Below are positions 10,065 to 20,547 of a stretch of DNA of 64,000 nt, one piece after another. Source of the DNA: Leptodactylus fallax. Its lineage: Eukaryota > Chordata > Amphibia > Anura > Leptodactylidae. The stretch is from the NCBI GenBank assembly GCA_947044405.1, contig CAMRHE010000353.1, positions 1,817,501 to 1,881,500 on the forward strand. Reading direction: 5' to 3'. Each line of letters starts with the position of its first letter. Position 1 is the first letter of the stretch. The notes beneath the pieces are model-generated. The model saw only the letters and a list, made by a program, of their open reading frames with translations. It was not told where the DNA came from and made no database searches. The position numbers and the translations under genes were made by a program.

Positions 10065-12218
10065 TATGTAACAAAAACAGAAATCTAAGACAACATAGCT
10101 GTCTCCCTAAATGTCACAAAGATAATGTGATCCCCAAATGTATTTGTAGAATAGCTTGTCTCATATCAGGCAAAAATACTCTACAGAGAAACTCTCAGAT
10201 ACCAACAAAATTGATTTGTGGTTGGTCATACCATATATGTATGGTATTTGTCGATCAGACACACATAAGAATATGTCCACAATTGTGTATAGTTACTCTT
10301 TGTGTATACACTTATGTGAAAAAACTGTGTGTAATTATACACTATTGTGACAGAAACCAGTATATCTATTTCATAAGTGTGAATCCCCTGATATTATACA
10401 TTCCCCGATCGAATGGTTATTTTGGACTCATATAACATTGATGCCTGTATTTGAAAAGCATTTTAGTGTTGGGAATAGCCTGATGTCATGCATTCTCCAG
10501 TGTGCTATAGAGGGCCTATCCAGGTTCTCATGTAGTGTGCAGACTGGAACAATATCATGCTTGCCAGTAATTACAACGGAGCGTCTCAACGTGTTTCCCC
10601 TTTGAAAATATCAATTGCGGGTTTCATAAGGAGCTCGCCGATTGGTGTTAAGTGGCTAAGATGCCTGTCACTCTACAAATTATATCCCTTTTATTTAGGT
10701 ACCTCATAATCAGGGTCTCTGTGTCAGGTTGCTTTATAAAATCTGAGTATAATACCCAGATTATAATACCCAGATAAGAGTATAAAAGTACATATGGTAT
10801 CATTCACTTTCAACTTAAGACATGTAGGTCTATGATGGAAACCGACTTTTAGACCATGCGGTTTTTAATCACACGAGATACAAGTTATACCTTAATGGTG
10901 TTGTCTTTTCGCTGTGCTGAGGAGTATATGACTAGCACACATGTGGTTACCTATGTATTGGATAGCTAAATGTTTACCATCTTAAACCGGAATTCATACA
11001 ATGAAGTTTTCTGAGAGACACATGTGCTAGGTGCATATTATATTATTAAATATCTGATGCATCATGCAGGCTATATATGATATGGAGTTGTGCACTACTG
11101 TCTTAGGGTTAAGTCATCATCACTATAGCCTTTGTAGCAACTTCTTAATGGAGGAATCATATGTCTGTGTTATATGTTATATTGGGGTCCAAACATATTG
11201 AGGCATCCCCAATGTATTTCTCACCATGGTGCATTGATAGGAAGGATCTGGCAGTTTCATGCAATCCTATACAGCTGTTACATTTACCATTTATAATCCT
11301 CTCGGACAGAAACATACTGACACTGTTTAATCATTATTTGCTTTATTTGTAACAAGTTGTACCGCTACGCCAATTCAAGGTATCCAGACTGATGATACTT
11401 ACCTCCCTGTTCTGTACGTTGATGCAGTCCATGTGCTAATGCACCCCGTGACCATGAGTTAACTGGCCAATGAAGCTTTTCACATAAAAACCCAGACAGG
11501 CTTACCATTAGTACCGGTCTCCACCCATAGGATCCAGGAAATACAGTTCTCACTGCAAATTTAACAGCTATTTGGGTTATCATTTATAGAGAGACAGGCA
11601 TCTCATCCACTTACCTTCAAATGGCGAGCTCCGGATGGACCACGAAATTCATATTCTCAAAGGGGAAACGCATTGAGACGCTCCTTTGTAATTACTGGCA
11701 AACATATGTTCCGGTCTGAACACTAACATGAGAACCTGGATAGGCCCTCTATAGCACACTGAGGAATGCATGACATCAGGCTATTCCCAAGACTAAAATG
11801 CTTATATAATGTGGGCAGTTAAATGTGTGCCAGCATCAATGTTATATATGAGTCCAGAAGGAGCATTTTGATCAGGGAATGCACAATATCAGGGGATTCC
11901 CACTTATGATATAGATATATTGGTTTCTGTTACAAAAGTGTATACACATTGTACACAGTATATACATGAGGAGTGTCTATGGTGGACATATTCTTGTATG
12001 TGTGTCTAATCAACAAGTACCCATAAATATATGGCCTAATCGACAAATACCCATACATATATGGAACAACCAATCACAAATCGATTTTGTTGATATCTGG
12101 GAGTTTCCCTGTAGAGTATTTTTGCCTGATATGAGACAAGCGATTCTGCAAAGACATTTGAGGATCATATTATCTTTGTGACGGTTATGTTGTTTTAGAT
12201 TTCTGTTTTTGTTACATA
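10065..12218. mobile_element. 2.15-kb foldback element with ~600-bp arms
   Basis: The left arm (10065 to about 10690) is the imperfect reverse complement of the right arm (about 11575 to 12218). Both start at TATGTAACAAAAACAGAAATC on the outside, pair through CAGGCAAAAATACTCTACAG and CTATAGAGGGCCTATCCAGG, and end near GGAGCTCGCC. The ~0.9-kb spacer is unique in the window and non-coding. Several short indels separate the arms. No TSD was resolved. This fits a non-autonomous DNA transposon with very long inverted repeats. Confidence 0.8.
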
Positions 12219-12234
12219 CAGTGGCTAGCACCTT

Positions 12235-12522
12235 ACAACCACAAACTTAAATGCATTTTATTGAGATTGGATTGGATCATTTAGATAAGTACTGCAGCCT
12301 CTTCACTGAATACCAAGAACAGTAAGTACATGGTATAGGGGCTATGCTTGGTATTGCAGCCCAGTTCCATTGGGACTGACCTGCTGTTGTACTATGTCAC
12401 TGGTGAACGTGATATCATCTGCAGAGAGACTCCTGAGCACTGCAGTCTCTTCAAAAAGCTGATCAGCAAGGGTCTTGAGTGTCAGACCCACACTGATCAC
12501 ATATTGATGACCCAAGGATAGG
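12235..12522. mobile_element. Probable MITE fragment
   Basis: It contains phrases typical of frog interspersed MITEs (TGCTTGGTATTGCAGC, AAAAAGCTGATCAGC, CCCAAGGATAGG), resembling the interior of the T2 MITE at 43180-43536. The right side is cut by Tc1 sequence. Assignment by resemblance only. Confidence 0.4.
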
Positions 12523-12524
12523 AA

Positions 12525-12797
12525 GTGTTCAATCAGGTTTCAGCTGTACTCTGATGCCCCTAAATAAAATCCAATGCAATCAATTGTCTTCAGAAGTCAC
12601 TTAACTAGTTAATAGAGTCCAGCTGTGTGTAATTTAGTATCAGTATAAATTCACCTGTTCTGTGAAGGCCTCAGTAGTTTGTGAGAGAACACTAGTGAAC
12701 AAACAGCATCATGAAGACCAAGGAACTCACCAGACAGGTCATAGATAAAGTTGTGTAGATGTTTAAAGCAGGGTTAGGTTATAAAAACATACCCCAA
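12525..12797 (+). mobile_element. Tc1 element 5' fragment
   Basis: It holds the 5' leader and first ~25 codons of a Tc1 transposase of a different family from the two at 4.4-7.3 kb. From the ATG at about 12711 it reads MKTKELTRQVIDKVV, a stop codon, then MFKAGLGYKNIPQ, a recognisable start of the helix-turn-helix domain. Neither terminus is present. The CR1 sequence begins shortly after. Confidence 0.75.
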
Positions 12798-12884
12798 GCT
12801 GACATGACGCTATAAGGAATGCCCTTCTGACAGTGTGGAGATATCGGTGCCGATATCTGCAGCACGGGGTCATCAATTCTCCCA

Positions 12885-13100
12885 GTTGATGGTTATGGTA
12901 TCAGGAGATGGAATAAAATACTAGAGGTAAACAAGTGGCTTCGGCAGTGGTGTAGAGAGCAAGGTTTTGGATTTCTGGACCATGGAGTGAATTACCTCTA
13001 TGATGGACTCCTTGCTAGAGATGGGATACATCTCACAAAGCCTGGGTAACACATATTTGCCAGAAGACTTGCCACAGTTATCAGGAGGGCTTTAAACTAG
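12885..13100 (+). pseudogene. CR1 ORF1 C-terminal (SGNH-esterase-like) remnant
   Basis: The frame from 12885 reads through NKWLRQWCREQGFGFLDH and [13 protein letters not shown] to a stop at 13047, then continues [15 protein letters not shown] to a second stop at 13098. CR1 ORF1 proteins commonly carry a GDSL/SGNH esterase-like domain whose final block has the DGxHL pattern seen here. The upstream part of the domain is missing, and the stop at 13047 breaks the frame. Short remnant only. Confidence 0.7.
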
Positions 13101-13111
13101 AAGAGGAGGGG

Positions 13112-14231
13112 ATGGGAAGTAAAAAGAAAGACAAGAACATGCAGCTAAAGGATATACTAAACAAGGTTACTAGATGTGGTAATGAGGACCTAAGACAGGA
13201 TACTCAGAAGGAAATTAAGAAAAAGGAAGTATCAGAGCACAATCTGAAATGTTTTTACACAAATGCGCAAAGCTTGGGAAATAAACAGGGAGAATTAGAA
13301 CTGATAATACAGAAGGAAAAATATGATGTCATTGGTATTACAGAAACTTGGTGGAACGATAAGCATGATTGGAATATACAGATGGAAGGATACAACCTAT
13401 TCAAAAAAAATAGAACTAATAAAAGAGGGGGAGGAGTTGCATTGTATGTTAAAAAAGATCACATTTCCACGGAAATCACAGTTTTACAAAATGATAACTT
13501 ATTGGAAAATATTTGGGTAACAATTCAGGGGAAAAACAATGATAAGGACATCATAATAGGTGTTTATTATAGACCACCAGGACAGACAGAAGACAGGGAT
13601 GAGATTTTTTCACAGCAAATGACCACGCTTTCGAAGAAATTTGAAATTGTTATCATGGGAGACTTTAATTACCCAGATATTCATTGGGAAACTCACACAG
13701 CTACGAGTAAAAGCTCTATCAAATTTTTATCCTCTCTAGCAGACAACTTCATTGCCCAGTTAGTAGAAAAAAAACACGAGAGGAACATCCATTCTGGACC
13801 TAGTTTTAACTAATAAGGAGGACATGGTTAAGGAATTAAGGGTAGCAGGGACATTGGGATTCAGCGACCATGCTATACTCGAGTTTGGGGTTGTAAGAAG
13901 AAGAAGACCTGAGAAGACAAAGACTAGAAGGCTCAATTTTAGTAGGACAGATTTTAGGGGCCTAAAGGTAAGGGTTAGTAGAATTCCATGGCGAAAATTA
14001 CTTAAGCACAAAAATGCACATGAGGGGTGGGAAATTTTCCATAGGGAAATCATTAATGCACAGGAACTAACAATACCTAGAAGCAAGAAAAATGGGAATC
14101 ACCTAAAAACTCCAGGATGGATGACCAAAAAATTACATAACCTACTAAAAAAGAAAAAGGAAACATACAACAAGTGGAAGATGGGAGCTATATCTAAGAG
14201 TATACAGCAGTTTGCAGACTCTGCAAGATAA
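13112..14231 (+). pseudogene. CR1 ORF2 endonuclease domain, frameshifted
   Basis: An apurinic-type endonuclease that nicks the target for priming. The first frame (13112-13813) shows [21 protein letters not shown] and MGDFNYPDI, the metal and catalytic motifs. It then derails in an A-run near 13770, and the second frame (13824-14231) carries the closing GFSDHAILEF motif with the catalytic SDH. A further frame change separates this from the reverse transcriptase. In an active copy these pieces and the next feature would be a single ORF2. Confidence 0.85.
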
Positions 14232-14260
14232 GCATTAAAAAAGCCAAGGCTGAATACGAA

Positions 14261-16003
14261 TTGAAGCTTGCAAAAGAAGTTAAGAGTAATGTAAAAGGTT
14301 TTTGGGGATATGTTAAGAGCAAAAGAAAAGTGAAGGAAACCATTGGAGTCCTGAAGAACGAAAAGGGTGAAAAAGTTAACATGGTGGATCAGCAGGTGGA
14401 GTTACTGAATTCATATTTTGTATCCGTCTTCTCCCAAGAAATGGATGGTAATATCAACATTAATGGTGATAGTGATGAGGGGAATGAGGACTCCAAGCTG
14501 ATTATAAGTGAAGGTTTGGTAAGAGAACATTTAGCTAAGATTAAGGAAACCAAGTCCCCAGGACCGGATGATTTACACCCTAGAGTTTTAAAAGAATTAG
14601 CAGAGGAAATAACAGAACCCCTTGCAATAATCTTTAATAAGTCATGGGAAACAGGAGTGGTCCCTCTAGATTGGAAAAGGGCAAATGTGGTCCCCATCTA
14701 CAAAAAGGGGAATAGGGACGACCCAGGAAATTATAGGCCGGTAAGTCTGACCTCGATAGTAGGAAAAATCTTTGAACAAATCGTTAAAGAACATTTAATT
14801 AGGTACCTGGATGGGAAGGCTCTAATTAATCAGAGCCAGCACGGCTTTATGCCTAATAAATCTTGTCAGACTAATCTTATTTCCTTCTATAATAAATTCA
14901 CTGAATGGTTGGACCAGGGAAATGCAGTGGACATAATATATCTTGACTTTAGTAAGGCCTTTGATAAAGTATCACATAACATTCTTATTGAAAAAATGAT
15001 CAAGTATGGCTTTGATAAAATATCAGTGAGGTGGGTTCACAATTGGCTTAATGATCGGGCACAACGAGTAATTCTAAATGGCTATACATCAAACTGGAAG
15101 AAAGTAAAAAGCGGGGTGCCGCAGGGCTCTGTCCTGGGCCCAGTACTTTTTAATATTTTTATAAATGATCTGGATGATGGGGTTAATGGGGAACTAATAA
15201 AATTTGCAGATGATACAAAGCTAGGAGGAATGGCCAACACTAGAGAGGAGAGAGAGTGCATCCAAAAGGACTTAGACAAACTGGAACAATGGGCTGAGGT
15301 GAACAAAATGGTATTCAACAGGGACAAATGCAAAGTCCTACATCTGGGTAACAGAAATGCAAGAAGCATATATAGTATGGGAGGAATAGTACTAAGTGAG
15401 AGTACAGGGGAAAAGGATCTGGGCATAATAATAGATCGCAAATTCAACATGAGTCAACAGTGCGGTGCGGTGGCTAAAAAGGCTAATAAAATTCTAGGAT
15501 GTATCAAGACGAGCATTGAAGCTAGATCAAGAGAGGTAATTATTCCGCTGTACTCTGCCCTGGTCCGACCCCACCTGGAATACTGTGTAAAGTTCTGGGC
15601 TCCCCAGTTTAAGAAAGACATCGATTTATTGGAGCAGGTCCAGAGAAGAGCAACCAAAATGGTGGAAGGTCTACAAACCATGTCCTACGAGGAGAGGCTA
15701 AAAGAATTGGGACTGCTTAGTTTGCAGAAGAGAAGCCTAAGGGGAGACTTAATAGCGGTATTTAAATATCTGAAAGGTTGTCACAGTGCAGAGGGATCTA
15801 CCCTTTTCTCATTAGCAGAAGGAAGCACGAGAAGTAATGGGATGAAACTAAGGGGAAGGAGATTCAGATTAGACATTAGGAAAAACTTTCTAACAGTAAG
15901 GGTAGTGAGAGAGTGGAATAGGCTGCCACGGGAGGTTGTGAGTTCTCCATCAATTGAAATCTTTAAGCGGAAACTGGATAGGTATATAGCTGGGATGTTT
16001 TAG
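14261..16003 (+). pseudogene. CR1 ORF2 reverse transcriptase, long open frame
   Basis: 580 uninterrupted residues. Finger/palm landmarks: KSPGPDDLHPRVLKEL (about 94-109), GNYRPVSLTS, QHGFMPNKSCQTNL, DIIYLDFSKAFDKV (motif A), SGVPQGSVLGPVLFNIFIND (motif B region) and IKFADDTKLGG with the catalytic FADD. The C-terminal track ([19 protein letters not shown], [32 protein letters not shown]) reaches the normal end. It normally reverse-transcribes its own RNA at the nicked target. The domain itself looks intact, but the upstream endonuclease frames are broken, so this copy is not autonomous as it stands. Confidence 0.92.
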
Positions 16004-16080
16004 GAATTCCTGCTTTTGCAGGGGGTTGGACTCGATGGCCCTTGAGGTCCCTTCCAACTCAAACAAACAAACAAACAAAC

Positions 16081-16292
16081 ATACCGGGAAAGCCGAACTG
16101 TCAGCTTTCTAGCGGTATATAAAACACATTGATGAGGACATGAAAGGTTTAAACCTCACTATAGACACTATAGACAAACTTCCCAGTTGCATGACTCCAT
16201 GGATGTTCAGCTTATTTAAATCTGCAAACTTGATATGAAACATTTCAAAGTGTTCTATACCTCCAGTCAAAGGTGAACTGACAATTTATGCA
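16081..16292. other. Short unassigned DNA-element-like sequence
   Basis: It starts with ACCGGGAAAGCCGAACTGTCAG and TTTCTAGCGGTATATAAAAC, phrases that recur in frog interspersed repeats, but no mate terminus is seen. Confidence 0.35.
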
Positions 16293-16427
16293 TTAAAAGG
16301 ATTATCCAGCTTCTAAAAATTATCTGAAAATGCACCCACTGCAGCGCCAAATACTCACTTGTGACCCTTTTCTTGTCTTTATTTTACTTGAGACTCCTTG
16401 TATCACTGTTATTTACATGCAGTAAAT

Positions 16428-17458
16428 AATAATAATACATTTTATTTATATAGCGCCAACATATTCCACAGCACTGTACAATTTGTAGGGTTCAAGTACT
16501 GACAAAAAAGATACATTACAAAGAAATAGTCAAATCACACACTGGGACTGAGGGCCCTGCTCGCAAGAGCTTACAATCTATGAGGTAGCGGGGGTGACAC
16601 AAGAGGTAGCAGGGACGGCAACAGATGTAGCATTGCTTATACAATGGTCAGACAATTTTGTAATAGAGGTTACTGTCATTACACATATATAAAGCTGTAT
16701 GAGCCGTCACCAGTCGTGTCCTTTAACATGCAGATGGTGCCTGGACGTATAAAGCTAGTCTGATACGGCATCATATCCTGTGAGGTAATGTTGAAGCATA
16801 AACAGAGGAGTGTATGTTTTAGGGATTCTAAATACGGAAGGGTTTACATTAGGAGTTGTGATAGGCCTGTCCGAAAAGTTATGTCTTTAGTTTACGCTTG
16901 AAGCTGTGGAAATTGGGGGTTAATCTGATAGTCTGGGATAGAGCATTCCAGAGAAGTGGTGCAACTCGGGAGAAGTCTTGTATACGAGCGTGAGAGGTTC
17001 TGATAATAGAGGATGTTAGTCTTAGGTCATTGAGTGAACGGAGAGTACGGGTTGGGCGATAGACAGAGATGAGGGAGGAAATGTAGGTTGGTGCAGCATT
17101 ATGGAGAGCCTTGTGAATGAGGGTGATAAGTTTATATTGTATTCTGTATTGAATAGGCAGCCAATGTAGTGACCGGCACAGACCGGAGGCATAGCTGTAG
17201 CGTCTAGACTGATAGATGAGCCTGGCCGCCGCATTCAGAATAGATTGTAGAGGGGAGAGTTTAGTAAGGAGAAGACCGATTAGTAAGGAGTTACAGTAGT
17301 CAAGGCGAGAGTGAATCAGGGCAACAATAAGTGTCTTTAGTGTATCTGTGTTAAGGAAAGGGCGGATTCTGGAGATGTTTTTGAGGAGGAGATGACAAGA
17401 ACGTGCGAGTGATTGGATATGGGGGATGACGGAAAGGTCTGAGTCAAACAAAACCCTG
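16428..17458 (-). mobile_element. L2/CR1-superfamily LINE, 5'-truncated, with TSD
   Basis: A minus-strand insertion. The 3' end is at the left: (AAT)n then TATAGCGCCAACATATTCC, a very common frog LINE 3' end. AGTAAAT flanks both sides (16421-16427 and 17459-17465), a 7-bp TSD. The insertion interrupts a T2-type MITE. The 3' UTR covers about 16428-16878 and coding sequence the rest. Confidence 0.85.
16879..17458 (-). pseudogene. LINE ORF2 C-terminal fragment
   Basis: About 190 residues of the reverse transcriptase C-terminal part: [95 protein letters not shown]. This track is typical of the L2/CR1 superfamily. The catalytic FADD box is absent because of 5' truncation; the frame is otherwise open. 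The first few residues upstream come from the flanking MITE. Confidence 0.82.
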
Positions 17459-17685
17459 AGTAAATCTGTGAATAAACTACATTTCCCATGATGCATCTCC
17501 CTGCTCTCACTCTCTGTGATTGCTGCTCACAGGGGGGAGTGAGCGTGAGCTTGAATGAAACACCTGTGATACAAGATGTCTCAAGTAAAATAAAGGCAAA
17601 AAAAGCTGCACAAGGGAACAGTAAGTATTTAGCACTGCAGTGGATGTATCTGTAGATAATTTTTGGAAGCTGGATAACCCCTTCA

Positions 17686-18033
17686 GGCTGGGTCGCCACG
17701 TGGCGTAAACACCGTGGTTTGGTCTCGGTGTTTTATAGTTTAGCAAATCCCATCCACACATTGCAGAAAAATATGCACAGTGGACATGCTGTGATTTCCA
17801 AAACCATCACGGTTTTGGAAATCGCAGCATGTCAATTATATCTACGGAAATGCCGGAGTTTTCCCTATAGGTACAATGGAAGCAGAAAGTCCACAGAGAA
17901 AACCTCTGTGGACTTTCTGTGAAAAGCGCTGTGGAAAAAACCGTGATGCGTTGCCGCCGCGCTTTTTCCTGCAGCGCTTTTTTCCTGCAGCGCTTTTTGG
18001 GGGGGGCCGTTTGGGGGGGGCTTGGCCTAAAGG
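17686..18033 (+). mobile_element. MITE with AGGC...GCCT ends, copy 1
   Basis: It matches the reverse complement of 56879-57194: CAAATCCCATCCACACATTGC, ATCGCAGCATGTC, AGTCCACAGAG and the right end GGCCTAAA. The right third is obscured by G runs (17996-18025) where the other copy has ordinary sequence. Non-coding. Confidence 0.7.
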
Positions 18034-18112
18034 TGGTCCCGGGGCCTCTTGGACAGAAATTATAATGGCGTTTGGGGGGGGGGTTGTTTTGTGTGTGTGT
18101 TTTGTTGGGGGG
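17996..18112. other. Low-confidence homopolymer-rich patch
   Basis: Runs of 7-11 G and TTTTGTGTGTGTGTTTTG interrupt recognisable sequence. It corrupts the end of the MITE and probably the first bases of the proviral LTR. See the findings for the other patches. Confidence 0.6.
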
Positions 18113-18549
18113 GGGGTTAAAACATAGTTTGCACTATATACAGAAAGCACAAGAGGGTGGAATGTTCTGCAGACAAGACTGCATAGTTGATAAGGACAAA
18201 CTTGGAGTCTGGGGGGAAGATGTCAACAGTTCTGATGTTCTCAGCAGAACTGGTATTCTCAGGAATGATAAGAAGGACATTCAGATAAGGTGAAAAGGAA
18301 ACATCTGGGGTGATGGGTAACTGAACAAATTTGTCTGATAACGGAACTGGAAAGACAATATATGTATATTGATCACATGACTGTTATGTAACTGAGCTTG
18401 CTTTTAAAACTGTATTGAACTACGCAATAAAGTAGAAACTGTTCATACACGATACCTGTGTACGTCTTGTTTCCCGAGCGCTTGAAACTGGTTATCTATT
18501 TAATTAGGCTTACGGTGACATCCATCCCGGGGGAGATTAACCCCCAACA
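18103..18549 (+). repeat. 5' LTR of the provirus
   Basis: It matches 24564-24982. TTTTAAAAC near 18400 is a plausible TATA-like element and AATAAA is at about 18427. It ends TTAACCCCCAACA. The first bases are masked by a G run; the 3' copy shows TGTAAGGGTT there. Confidence 0.88.
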
Positions 18550-18551
18550 GA

Positions 18552-18575
18552 AATTGACGCCCAACGACGTGGGGC
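18552..18575 (+). promoter_or_regulatory. Primer-binding site, lysine-tRNA-like but irregular
   Basis: Just after the LTR's CA end lies TGACGCCCAACGACGTGGGGC. It resembles the complement of a vertebrate lysine tRNA 3' end, but has A where the second G of TGG is expected and about three extra bases in the middle. The tRNA identity is therefore tentative. Confidence 0.5.
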
Positions 18576-19353
18576 CTCGAGATCGTCTGATGTGCAGCCG
18601 ATAGAGTGCCGACCCACTCACCGATCGACTTGAGGACAGGACCAGAGGACCTCAGATAGATAAAAACAGTACTGTGAGGTAAGCCTTTGATCTTGCCAAT
18701 TAGTATATCTGAGGTTCCTGTGTGTCTATTCTCTGTATCGATGAGTGAGGTAAGCTGCTGCATGTTTATATGACATCTTGATGCCAATTGTATAGTACGG
18801 AAGAACCTAAAAGGGACATGTCACCTGTAAATGATATGGAAATTGTTTTCTTTGCTTTTTGTCTTACCTGTTTACCTGTCTACTGATGTTTGCATGTTAC
18901 CTGTGTTATAAGATATAAGGCTGCAAAGAATGGGGAAAAGTTCTCTATTCTTAACCCCTAGAGTCTAGAGTTGCGGACAAGGTTCCGAACTGAGAAGCAC
19001 AGAGTGATTGAAAAGTCCTTGTTTTGGAAAACTAGCCTCCAGCCGTGTCTGGACGGTCAAGGTCGAATGGGACCTGAGTAGTAGCACGAAGGACTTAGTA
19101 GAATCTGCGCGAAGAAGTGCGTGTAGTGATTTGGGAGTGTTTTGGTAAGGGGACACAGGCAGAAAGTTGAGCCTGTGGAAGCCAATTGAGGCATTGCCCT
19201 GAGCATTACTCCTGAACTTACACAAGTAGTTCATAGAAGACAGAAAGAGTCTGTCTGGGAGTTCTCACTAAGTAGTCATAAGTGACCCTCTATTGTCTCA
19301 AAGGTTGCCCTAGAGGAGTGAGAGACTCATCGGCTGATTAGCTACCAGCCAAG

Positions 19354-19584
19354 ATGGGGAAGGGACCATCTAAGATATGGTACACCCCATGTGAACTAAT
19401 AGAGATAGGGGAAGGGAAAGAAGTAGCCGCACAGGTAAAGAAAATTCTGAAAAAAGCAGGAATACACAAAACTGGGTTAGTAGACAGTAAATTTTGGGAT
19501 CAGTGGAGATTAGATCATGTGGGATTGATTCAGGACAGTAAATTGCAAAGAGGCATATATGGAAGAAAGGAAGCAATAGAATAG
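19354..19584 (+). pseudogene. gag: Retroviral gag, N-terminal matrix fragment
   Basis: A 76-residue frame starting MGKG after a ~800-bp leader. Glycine at position 2 is the N-myristoylation site that brings retroviral matrix proteins to the membrane. The first ~60 residues have the compact helical, charged look of a matrix domain. The frame ends at 19584, and no capsid or nucleocapsid (major homology region, zinc knuckle) can be found before pol, so most of gag is lost or decayed. Confidence 0.65.
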
Positions 19585-19808
19585 GATAAGGGGATGATAG
19601 TTCAGGAAATAATGAATCACCCCCACCTCACTCCGAGAATCAGGCTTGAAGGGAGACATCCCCCTTCTCAGTATTATTGTTTAATATAACCCATCTTATC
19701 TCCCAGTTCTGTATGAAATATTACTTACTTTAACAAAATACTCAGAGAATCTGATATAGTGCAAAGAGAAAAACTGTACACCATCGGTATGATGTTTATT
19801 GGATTATG

Positions 19809-19851
<43 letters not shown>

Positions 19852-20547
19852 AACCTGTATTTGTAATATTCATTATGTTTATATCAATGCCAGGATTCAA
19901 CTTTTATGCTTTTTGTAAAATTAAATCCGCTTTCAGGAAATGTCCCCTAAAAAGAAGAAACTAGGATATTGTGATGTTCCACAGGGGTTCAACTTTTGGT
20001 TGGAATCCAGTGAAAAAAATTCTAAAGTCTGTGGGGTTTGGGAAATATTTGAAAATTGTACAAAAATAGTAATATGTAATTTTGGTGTCAGTATTAACTG
20101 CTATCTGCTTGAATTGTATTCCTGTATTCTGTTGTAGCGCTCTGCAGATGTTCTGCAGGGAATAACCAAAACATTAATTGACTGCCAAGTAGCTCCAAGG
20201 ACGTTGTATCTGATATGATGCGCACGCAGAAAATCACAAGCTGAACATGATGCTGTTACCCAGTAATGTTACATGTCAATTATTACAAAGTGAAATTTGG
20301 CTTTGGGCCTCCGGGGTCCGCAGCCTGTGTATGATGACTATTTATGCCCAAAGGGAAAATATTTTGATAAAAGTGTTAGCCTAAGGTTAAATGGAAAGTA
20401 AGGTACAATGACAATATATATGTGTAAAATATTCAAGAACATACTCAAACATATGAAATTATGTCTTGTACTATGTTATGTGAATTTATTGTCTTGCCTG
20501 TTATCATCTGAAGTAAGGTATCTGTTAAAAGAGAGAAAGGTGAATCA
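19585..20547 (+). other. Decayed gag/pro interval of the provirus
   Basis: No frame of note. It contains a (TA)n microsatellite at 19811-19848 and short fragments only. Most of gag and the protease start would be expected here, so a deletion or replacement has occurred. Confidence 0.6.
19811..19848. repeat. (TA)n microsatellite
   Basis: About 19 TA units inside the decayed gag region. Confidence 0.95.

Larger units (their letters stand above)
12798..16080 (+). mobile_element. CR1 LINE, family 1, nearly complete 3' two-thirds
   Basis: In order: the end of ORF1 (to 13100), the ORF2 endonuclease (13112-14231), reverse transcriptase (14261-16003), and a short 3' end with GGGGGTTGGACTCGATGGCC and CTTGAGGTCCCTTCCAACTC before an (AAACA)n tail. 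That 3' end is the classical CR1 signature. The 5' boundary lies between 12798 and about 12850 and is uncertain. A near-identical 5'-truncated copy is at 46216-47180 on the minus strand. Confidence 0.9.
16293..17685. mobile_element. T2-type MITE split by a LINE
   Basis: The left arm starts TTAAAAGGATTATCCAGCTTC and the right arm ends, reverse-complemented, TGAAGGGGTTATCCAGCTTC. The arms pair for ~120 bp (16293-16420 against 17560-17685), including ACTGCAG and TTATTTTACTTGAGAC. One TTAA has mutated to TTCA. The 1.03-kb LINE at 16428-17458 is inserted in the middle; without it the MITE would be ~350 bp. Confidence 0.8.

Noticed and set aside
11644..11700. GGGGAAACGC...GAGACGC in the foldback arm as a second hammerhead
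   Set aside because: No stem II and no CUGANGA-like box; only GAAAC is shared.
12838..12860. Short dyad GATATCGG / CCGATATC before the CR1
   Set aside because: Eight-base arms in AT/GC-mixed sequence; too short to support a feature.
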